From positions 620,001-684,000 of the forward strand of contig NZ_LJYX01000006.1 in the NCBI RefSeq assembly GCF_001440345.1: a stretch of 64,000 nucleotides of DNA, in the 5' to 3' direction. This DNA comes from Colwellia sp. TT2012. GTDB taxonomy: Bacteria; Pseudomonadota; Gammaproteobacteria; Enterobacterales; Alteromonadaceae. Numbering within the stretch: the stretch's first letter is position 1; each line of letters opens with the position of its first letter. Below are positions 57,478 to 64,000 of this stretch, in pieces. A program made the position numbers and the translations under genes. The notes below the pieces were generated by a model. The model was not told where the DNA came from. It ran no database searches and saw only the letters and a program-made list of their open reading frames with translations.

Positions 57478-59922
57478 TTAATAGCTAAGCAAAGTCAACG
57501 TATACTGCGTTTTTCCCGGTAAAAATGGCGAAGCTATACCTTGTTCCCAGTCACTATGTCCCATGCCATAATACGGACTCCAAGGGTGACCTGATTGGCT
57601 AGTTGGCATATGAAATATACCATCAATTTCGTGACCTGGTGAGACCACCATACGTTCAGAGGCGCCAAAGGCTTTTCCTTGTACTCTTGGCATATAGCTA
57701 TCACCGGCTAATGCTTCACTTGGCATATCAAGCCAATAATGTAATAGCGGCAGGGCACTACTCAAGGGGTGTTTTATTGCCGAACTATTTTGTTGCCCCC
57801 AGGTCGCAGCATCTAGTGGCTGGTTAGTCGACATATCCTTAAGGGTTAAGGTTAGCGCCTTAGTAAACAGCTCTTGCCAGCTATTTTCTCCTAGCATCAT
57901 GAAATTCTTGGGTTGTTCATTAATAAGCTGCCATAAGGGCACTTCAATTTGGTGGCGAATACTGTTAAAATTAAAAGCGTCATCAATATTTTTTAAACTT
58001 GCATTCAATTCGAAAAAAACACTATCTCTAAGATTAATTCTAAAGTTACGCACTAAGCGATAACTAACAGAGTCAATGCTAGCTCTTAATACTTTGGGGT
58101 TTGTTAACAATGTTTTTACTTGCGCAAAGTTATTATGTTGGGTAAGTACTTGTTCGGTTAACACGGTCTCAAGAATAAACTGCTGCCAGCGTTGTAAAAA
58201 AACGGCTTCATCATCTAGGCCTATTTTAAGTAGCGCTTGTTCGTCAAATTGTTCTTGGGCGAGTAAATTATCTTTAATTTGCTTTGCACGAGCACCGAGT
58301 GCATAGCCACCATTACCAAGTTTTTCATACATTTCACCACCAACGACACGGGAGTTCGCCGTCCATAGTCTGTTGTTTTCTGGATTTTCAATGCGAGGAT
58401 AGTCTGAAGGAATTAAATAGCCTTGCCAGCGATTATCCCCTGAGCTCCATGATTGCGGTGTTTCACCAACGGCGCCTTTTTTGATAGGGATTGCTCCCAT
58501 AATGGTCCAGCCAATAGCGCCGTCTTTATCCGCGACCAATATGTTTTGCGCAGGGATACCCGAGCGAGCCGCAATATCTAACGCCTGCTCAACAGTTTTT
58601 GCTTGCTCTAATTGAGTAGCCGTTAAGTTGACTGCTTCTTTATCGTGGGCAACCCAGCGATAGGCCAGAGATTTTCCTTGATGGTTTTTCCCAATTACAG
58701 GCCCCCAAATTGTTTCCTTTACCGTGATCGCTTGGGCTTTTTGTCCTTTAATGGCGATTACCTGTTTATGAAAGGTAAAGTCTTGATAGCCAGTTGGCGT
58801 TAAATATTGGCTGTCATCAGCATTAGTGGTTAGCACAATCACATCACTATAGTCGCCGTAGCTATTGGTAAAGCCCCAGGCAATATGACCATTACTACCA
58901 ATAACCATATTTGGAGTACCTGGCAAGGTGGCGCCAGTGACTTTAATTTGTTCAGTAACGGACTTTAAGCCAGCAATTGTTATATGTGGGTATTCAAAAG
59001 AAGCGCGAAACCACGTATTTGGTACACGAATGCCAAGGTGCATATCATTGGCTAAAATGGCGCTTCCGGTCGAGGTTAACGCGCCTGAAATTGCCCAACT
59101 GTTAGAGCCAGGGAAATGTTCACCTTGATATCTATTGGCAATCTTATTAGCTAGTTGTGTGTTATTAGCCAATGCAATGTCATTTTTACCATCAAGGTTA
59201 ACACTTGTAGCAGAAGGCCAAGCTTCTTTAGGCATAGGCGCTGGAGATAATTGACTACCATCAATTGGCGCATCCCAGATACTGCCTTTAGGATCTAAAA
59301 ATGCATACACATCACCAGATAACACTGCTTTCATTAAGCCTAGGGTACGCTCACGTTTACCATCGTGGTATTGAAGATCTATATACATACTAAAAATAGT
59401 GAGGATGGAGTCTTCTTCACTCCATTGCACCGGCTCTTGTTGCAGCAGAAGGTATTCAAAAGGCGAAGAGGATAAATATTTTAACCCTTGGTTGACACCT
59501 CTAGTATAGGCTTTCACTAAATCCAGTTGCTCTTGGGGCAACTGAGCGACTATTGCTCTGGCCCGATCGCGAAAGCGATGTTTACGGATCGATTTATCAT
59601 AATCAAGAGCGATAACACCAAAAAGGCTGGCCAACTCTCCTGCGGAGTTTCGTCTTAATAAGTCCATCTGAAAAAATCGCTCTTGTGCATGGACAAACCC
59701 TAAAGCCACAGCAATATCGGCTCTACTTTCGGCCTTTATCGTGGCAATACCCTGCTGGTCTCGCTCAATTATGGCAGTATTTTTTAAGCCAAAGACGGTT
59801 TTTTTCCCGTCTAGTAGTGGTAGGGCGCTATCAACTTTACTGTAAAGCCAAGTTAATGCCGTTGCTAACACTAATAAACTGATAAGTAAGAAGCCAGTGA
59901 GTATTTTTTTTATTTTGTTCAT
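57478..59922 (-). CDS. Penicillin acylase family hydrolase (Ntn-type)
   Basis: An 814-residue S45-family enzyme. An N-terminal hydrophobic segment (about 7-25) exports or anchors it. The alpha region has GVIALDYDKSIRKHRFRDRA and an early acyl-binding domain. The cleavage and catalytic point is the first Ser of FPGSNSWAISGALTSTGSAI, near residue 273; self-processing there exposes the N-terminal Ser nucleophile. NDMHLGIRVPNTWFRASF and VIGSNGHIAWGFTNSYGDYSDV belong to the beta subunit. The family cleaves amides such as beta-lactam side chains and acyl-homoserine lactones. Quorum quenching is possible but inferred. Confidence 0.9.
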   Translation of the reverse strand: MNKIKKILTGFLLISLLVLATALTWLYSKVDSALPLLDGKKTVFGLKNTAIIERDQQGIATIKAESRADIAVALGFVHAQERFFQMDLLRRNSAGELASLFGVIALDYDKSIRKHRFRDRARAIVAQLPQEQLDLVKAYTRGVNQGLKYLSSSPFEYLLLQQEPVQWSEEDSILTIFSMYIDLQYHDGKRERTLGLMKAVLSGDVYAFLDPKGSIWDAPIDGSQLSPAPMPKEAWPSATSVNLDGKNDIALANNTQLANKIANRYQGEHFPGSNSWAISGALTSTGSAILANDMHLGIRVPNTWFRASFEYPHITIAGLKSVTEQIKVTGATLPGTPNMVIGSNGHIAWGFTNSYGDYSDVIVLTTNADDSQYLTPTGYQDFTFHKQVIAIKGQKAQAITVKETIWGPVIGKNHQGKSLAYRWVAHDKEAVNLTATQLEQAKTVEQALDIAARSGIPAQNILVADKDGAIGWTIMGAIPIKKGAVGETPQSWSSGDNRWQGYLIPSDYPRIENPENNRLWTANSRVVGGEMYEKLGNGGYALGARAKQIKDNLLAQEQFDEQALLKIGLDDEAVFLQRWQQFILETVLTEQVLTQHNNFAQVKTLLTNPKVLRASIDSVSYRLVRNFRINLRDSVFFELNASLKNIDDAFNFNSIRHQIEVPLWQLINEQPKNFMMLGENSWQELFTKALTLTLKDMSTNQPLDAATWGQQNSSAIKHPLSSALPLLHYWLDMPSEALAGDSYMPRVQGKAFGASERMVVSPGHEIDGIFHMPTSQSGHPWSPYYGMGHSDWEQGIASPFLPGKTQYTLTLLSY

Positions 59923-60233
59923 GGATAAGGCAAGCTAGATAAATTGATATAGCAGAGTAACGCAAAATGCCCTGAGTGAATATTTTTAGTTACTTTTATT
60001 TAAACAATGGTATGAGCATACTTATGGCTATTAACTCAATAGACCTCAAGAGTATTACTGTTTATTCTTGGCCTTGTAAATACTGAGTTGTTGGACGAGA
60101 GAGATTGGTGATTTGCCCATATTTAGTTAACTAAGCTGAACCCTGGATTATGGGGGGGTAATATCTAAGTTAAATTAAGGGCACAATTTATTCAATTATT
60201 AAGGCAAAACGTTTATCAATAGCGGGTCATTAA
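59923..60233. other. Intergenic region
   Basis: About 311 bp between the acylase gene and the small secreted protein gene, both on the minus strand. I see no open frame with a credible start and no strong hairpin. It must contain the acylase promoter. Confidence 0.45.
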
Positions 60234-60674
60234 CTATACTTTGCTGTTACACTTCGTCTTTATCACTTTACTCTTAGGTGTTGGCTCTAGCTGCTCAGTA
60301 ATATTTCCTTTAACCGGGCTGGTAAAGTATGAAATAAATTGGTTTAGCTTGTCGCTAAAAGCCATGGCGCTGTTAAAAAACTCATTGGAATTATTGACAA
60401 CATTCATTGTTAAAGGTGAATTTTCTAGCGTTAACATAGTCGGGTTTGACAAAATTAAGCCCGTAGAAAAATTATTACGGTATTGAGTGGCTAGTGTGCT
60501 AGGTGTTTTTGCCGCGACCTTGATAAAATTGTAGTTATTATAGCTCGAGCTATAGGCATTGCTCACATTTAAATACTGTATTTTAATAGCAGACTTGGCA
60601 AGTGCCGGGGATATATTGCTCAATATTACGAAGGTGATAGTAAAACTAACTAATAGTAATTTAACTGATTTCAT
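60234..60674 (-). CDS. Small secreted protein of unknown function
   Basis: A 146-residue protein with a clean signal peptide (hydrophobic LLLVSFTITFVILSN, ending SPALA near residue 26). The mature part is rich in Asn, Ser and Tyr (SNAYSSSYNNYNFIKV, ending KTKCNSKV), with a single Cys near the C-terminus. I recognise no family. An AAAGGAT ribosome site precedes the ATG. It lies alone between the acylase gene and the region before glcB. Its low-complexity, Asn-rich body suggests an exported or periplasmic protein. Confidence 0.65.
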   Translation of the reverse strand: MKSVKLLLVSFTITFVILSNISPALAKSAIKIQYLNVSNAYSSSYNNYNFIKVAAKTPSTLATQYRNNFSTGLILSNPTMLTLENSPLTMNVVNNSNEFFNSAMAFSDKLNQFISYFTSPVKGNITEQLEPTPKSKVIKTKCNSKV

Positions 60675-61058
60675 TGCCTATATCCTTTAGCTTTACCCAT
60701 ATACTGGTTAAGTGTGGTGTTGTTCGCTACCACTATGTCTTTCATTGCTTGAGCTGCAGCTATTATTTAAGATTACTTAGTTGTAACGATTGTAACAGTT
60801 GTTACTTTACTGGTTGTTTACTCATTATGCTAGCGAGTTGAGATAAGTTGCTTCTTTCACACGGTAGATGGTAAAGGTCGGTTAAAGAACATTGTTAAAG
60901 TAAAATGGCTAATAATTACCTATAAGCTGTCTATTTATTAGCACAGTTTGAAGGGATAAATATTACCAAGTATTTCAAAAAAATCACATTAGTCACAAAA
61001 AATCGAAGCGGTTGTTGAACCTAGCCTAACGTTTTGACTTCGCTTAGGTGAGCATGAC
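60675..61058. other. Intergenic region between small secreted protein and glcB
   Basis: No gene that I can support. It contains the promoter of the 146-residue gene (60675 onward, minus strand). It ends at the long hairpin at 61059. Confidence 0.45.
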
Positions 61059-61100
61059 AACCAACACAGGCGCTATTATGCAATAGCGCCTGTGTTGGTT
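61059..61100. terminator. 19-bp perfect hairpin downstream of glcB
   Basis: AACCAACACAGGCGCTATT and its exact complement surround an ATGC loop. A T run (ACTTTTT) follows only on the plus strand, so as a glcB (minus) terminator it lacks the usual tail. It may be an mRNA-stability or Rho-dependent 3' structure. Confidence 0.7.
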
Positions 61101-61149
61101 ACTTTTTCCGTTTAGCGCTTGAGCGACTAAGTTTAACTTTAACTATTAG

Positions 61150-63318
61150 TTAGCGCTGTTGACGCTTCTTTGCTAAGCGATATTGATGCAGTAATGGCTC
61201 GGTATAACCATTAGGCTGTTTAGCACCGGAAAATATTAATGCGCAAGCGGCTTTAAAGGCAATGTTATTGCTAAAGTCATCACTCATTGCTTGATAGTTA
61301 ACATCAGTCGCGTTTTGTTGATCAACAATACGGGCCATTTTCTCTAAACTTGTCTGTACTTGCGCGGTTGTACAAATGTTATGTGTTAGCCAGTTGGCAA
61401 TGTGTTGACTGGAAATTCTTAAGGTCGCTCTATCTTCCATTAAGCCGACATCATTGATATCCGGTACCTTAGAACAGCCGACACCTTGATCTATCCAGCG
61501 TACTACATAGCCTAGAATTCCTTGGCAATTATTGTCTAGCTCTTGGCTTATTTCCGTTGCACTCCAATTGGTATTTTTTGCCAGTGGAATGGTTAATATA
61601 TCATCAACATCTGCGGCTTTACGTTGACTAAGCTGTGTTTGTACAGCAAATACGTTCACTTTATGGTAATGCAGGGCGTGCAATGTCGCTGCCGTAGGTG
61701 AAGGTACCCAAGCCGTATTTGCCCCAGCTTCCACATGATTTATCTTGGTTGCTAACATGTTTGACATTTGATCTGGAATTGGCCACATACCTTTACCAAT
61801 TTGCGCCTTTTGGCTGAAACCGCAAGCCAGCCCGACATCAACATTGTTATCTTCATAGGCGCTAATCCAAGTCGTTAACTTGATATCGGCTTTTCTTGCC
61901 ATAGCACCAGCCATCATAGAGGTATGAATTTCATCGCCTGTTCTGTCTAAAAAGCCGGTGTTGATAAATACCACACGATCTTTGGCAGCAAAAATACAGT
62001 TCTTCAAATTGACACTGGTACGTCTTTCTTCATCCATAATACCCATTTTTATGGTGTTGCTTGGTAATGACAATGCCTTTTCTACCCGAGAGAATAAGGT
62101 ATCGGCAAAAGCTACTTCTTCAGGGCCGTGCATTTTTGGCTTAACAATGTAAATTGAACCTTCACTACTGTTACGGTGTTCACCATTACCTTTTAAGTCA
62201 TGCAAGGCAACTAAAGAGGTGATCATTGCATCGAGTATGCCTTCAGGTACTTCGTTACCTTCGCTATCGATAATGGCATTATTTGTCATCAAGTGACCGA
62301 CATTACGGACGAACATTAAACTTCGCCCCTTCAGGGTAACGGTGTCGCCATTGAGTGTCTGTACGCTAAAATCAGGGTTCATGGTACGAGTGATGGTTTG
62401 ACCATTTTTATTTACCGTGGCAGATAACTTACCTGTCATTAATCCCAACCAATTTCGATAAGCTAATACCTTATCCTCGGCATCTACCGCTGCGACTGAA
62501 TCTTCAAAATCCATAATAGTGGTTAAAGCAGATTCAAGCATGATGTCACTTAACCCAGTAACATCTTGCTGACCACTATTACTTTCATCATTAAATAATA
62601 AATTTAAATGTAAGCCATGGTGAGAAAACATTAACGATTGTGGTTTATTGATACTGCCAGTAAAACCAATAAAAGCTGAGGGTACCTTTAAGGCGGTTTG
62701 TTGACCATTAGTCAAAGTTACCATCAATTGCTGCTCAGTTAAGTGGTAACTAATCGCTTGCTTATGGCTGCCAGAAACAAGTGGCAGGGCTTGATCTAAA
62801 CTATCCTTGGCAAAGGCGATAACCTTTTTACCCCGTACTGGGTTATAGGCTTTACTTGGTTTGGCACCATTTTCATCACTGATGACATCGCTACCATAAA
62901 GCGCATCATATAGACTTCCCCAGCGTGCATTTACCGCGTTTAAGGCAAAGCGAGCATTCATTATTGGTACCACAAGTTGCGGTCCTGCCATAAGCGCTAA
63001 TTCACTATCAACATTACAGGTGTTAATACTAAAGTCTGCTACTTGCGGGACAAGGTAATTAATTGTCATTAAAAACTGCTTGTAGTGAGCAAAATCAAAG
63101 GGCTTATTGTCTTGATGGTATTTATCTATGCTTGCTTGTAAGGCTTCACGTTTTAATAACAGTTGTTGGTTTTTGGGGCTAAGTTCATTAATTAGTTTGG
63201 AAAATTGCTGCCAAAAGTGCTTTGAACTAATGGCCGTGCCAGGTAATGCTTCATATTCAATAAAGTCAAAAAGACATTGGCTTACTGTTAAGTTTTCTAT
63301 GGTTACTGTTGCTGGCAT
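61150..63318 (-). CDS. glcB: Malate synthase G
   Basis: A 722-residue monomeric malate synthase that condenses glyoxylate and acetyl-CoA to malate. Conserved segments include VVPIMNARFALNAVNARWGSL, NTCNVDSELALMAGPQLV, YIVKPKMHGPEEVAFADTLF and KMGIMDEERRTSVNLKNCI (with the catalytic acidic residues), and NHVEAGANTAWVPSP. The size is that of isoform G rather than A. It would act in the glyoxylate bypass or glycolate metabolism; no aceA or glycolate oxidase genes are in the window. A 19-bp hairpin follows its 3' end. Confidence 0.96.
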   Translation of the reverse strand: MPATVTIENLTVSQCLFDFIEYEALPGTAISSKHFWQQFSKLINELSPKNQQLLLKREALQASIDKYHQDNKPFDFAHYKQFLMTINYLVPQVADFSINTCNVDSELALMAGPQLVVPIMNARFALNAVNARWGSLYDALYGSDVISDENGAKPSKAYNPVRGKKVIAFAKDSLDQALPLVSGSHKQAISYHLTEQQLMVTLTNGQQTALKVPSAFIGFTGSINKPQSLMFSHHGLHLNLLFNDESNSGQQDVTGLSDIMLESALTTIMDFEDSVAAVDAEDKVLAYRNWLGLMTGKLSATVNKNGQTITRTMNPDFSVQTLNGDTVTLKGRSLMFVRNVGHLMTNNAIIDSEGNEVPEGILDAMITSLVALHDLKGNGEHRNSSEGSIYIVKPKMHGPEEVAFADTLFSRVEKALSLPSNTIKMGIMDEERRTSVNLKNCIFAAKDRVVFINTGFLDRTGDEIHTSMMAGAMARKADIKLTTWISAYEDNNVDVGLACGFSQKAQIGKGMWPIPDQMSNMLATKINHVEAGANTAWVPSPTAATLHALHYHKVNVFAVQTQLSQRKAADVDDILTIPLAKNTNWSATEISQELDNNCQGILGYVVRWIDQGVGCSKVPDINDVGLMEDRATLRISSQHIANWLTHNICTTAQVQTSLEKMARIVDQQNATDVNYQAMSDDFSNNIAFKAACALIFSGAKQPNGYTEPLLHQYRLAKKRQQR

Positions 63319-63668
63319 TATAACTTGACCTTTTCTTCAAAAAAAATATATTAAAAGTGTTAAGAATGTTGGTGTGAAAGTTTCTATTATTAACGTCACT
63401 GCTAGCGCAATTACACTGAAATAGCGTTGTAAATAAATATTAATGATAATCCTATGGCTTATTATCACTGCTGGCAATAGTGCTTTAAGCTTATAAATTT
63501 ATACTAGGTAAGACTATTATGACTACGACTCCATCTAAGTAATTGTTAGTTAATGTTATTTTGTTGTTTTTATTATAGGTTAGGTCGGTAGCATGATATT
63601 ATTGTACTTTATGATAAAGACCATTCATATGGTGAATGATTCTTGCTGCTGAGTGCTGGTAAACCTTT
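63319..63668. other. Intergenic region upstream of glcB
   Basis: About 350 bp between glcB and the lrgB-family gene, both on the minus strand. It contains the glcB promoter. I see no gene and no strong hairpin here. Confidence 0.45.
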
Positions 63669-64000
63669 TTAGTTAAATAGTTGCTGCAGTAAAGGCACTA
63701 ACCAAGGGCTGATCAGTGCGGTAAGTAAGGCGGATAAAATCAAAGCAACTGAGCTGTATGCGCCATGTTCAGCACTCACCCTAACTAACACCGCGGTACC
63801 AATAGCATGACTGGCACTACCTATGGCCAAACCCTGAGCTTTTGCGGAATTTACGCCAATAAAGCTAAGCCAAGCAGGCCCAAGTAAACCGCCAAATAGC
63901 CCGGCAAGCAAAATAGCAAAAGTGGTAATGGAGCTATCACCGGATAATTGCTCGGTTAACGTAATACCAATAGGTGTGGTTACTGATTTAAGTGATAATG
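63669..64000 (-). CDS. LrgB/CidB family membrane protein, N-terminus beyond window edge
   Basis: The frame stays open from the stop at 63669 to the window edge, giving about 110 visible C-terminal residues. SVTTPIGITLTEQLSG, LLAGLFGGLLGPAW and GLAIGSASHAIGTAVLVRVS are diagnostic of LrgB/CidB proteins. These multi-span inner-membrane proteins act with LrgA-type holin-like partners in autolysis control, and in glycolate transport in plant homologues. Glycolate transport would fit the adjacent malate synthase G, but that link is speculative. A start codon lies outside the window. Confidence 0.88.
   Translation of the reverse strand, partial: LSLKSVTTPIGITLTEQLSGDSSITTFAILLAGLFGGLLGPAWLSFIGVNSAKAQGLAIGSASHAIGTAVLVRVSAEHGAYSSVALILSALLTALISPWLVPLLQQLFN

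Noticed and set aside
61059..61100. Hairpin considered as an integron attC site
   Set aside because: It lacks the conserved GTTRRRY/RYYYAAC ends and the bulged extrahelical bases; no integrase gene is present.

Overview
The window is about 64 kb of AT-rich chromosome from a marine gammaproteobacterium of the Alteromonadales. A Colwellia-like organism is the best fit, judged from the pilin, PhoB/PhoR, TopA, CysB and IspH sequences, AT-leaning codon use, an extracellular VolA/Pla-1 type lipase and the MntA-HepT pair. The genus is inferred from family resemblance and was not tested by a search. No rRNA, tRNA, CRISPR array, prophage or intact insertion sequence was found.

Layout. (1) 1-13.8 kb is a surface polysaccharide locus: a truncated sulfotransferase and a flippase on the minus strand, then on the plus strand a MntA-HepT toxin-antitoxin pair and a tightly packed, partly overlapping operon (Wzz, Wzx, four glycosyltransferases, hexapeptide acyltransferase, Wzy-like polymerase, TagA/WecG-type transferase, WecB epimerase). 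Copies of one palindromic repeat family sit on both sides of mntA-hepT and at the far end of the operon. (2) 14-31.9 kb is housekeeping backbone. It keeps the yciK - sohB - topA - cysB order known from Escherichia coli, with lineage-specific genes inserted (VolA-like lipase, dicarboxylate symporter, Ig-repeat lipoprotein, arginase-family enzyme, two small unknowns), followed by an HDOD protein and RdgC. (3) 32-38.6 kb holds an unpartnered sensor kinase, a porin, and PhoB-PhoR-PstS with PhoB-type 11-bp repeat arrays ahead of phoB and pstS. (4) 38.8-55.2 kb holds ispH and a type IV pilus minor-pilin locus present as two tandem divergent copies (pilV-pilW-pilX-pilY1-pilE twice), a TapY2-like gene, and two fimT-like genes on the opposite strand. 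(5) 55.5-64 kb carries minus-strand metabolic genes: pheA, a MAPEG protein, a penicillin-acylase-family hydrolase, a small secreted unknown, glcB and the end of an lrgB-family gene.

How the genes work together. WecB can supply UDP-ManNAc to the adjacent TagA/WecG-type transferase. The remaining transferases extend the glycan, the flippase and polymerase export and polymerise it, and Wzz sets chain length. PhoR and PhoB respond to low phosphate and probably drive their own operon and the phosphate-binding protein through the Pho boxes. The minor pilins and PilY1 proteins prime pilus assembly and carry adhesin activity.

The most notable result is complementary decay of the duplicated pilin cluster. 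Copy 1 keeps an intact pilE but has only a decayed trace where the TapY2-like gene should be. Copy 2 keeps the TapY2-like gene but its pilE is broken by two frameshifts. A further decayed pilin N-terminus lies between pilY1 and pilE of copy 1.
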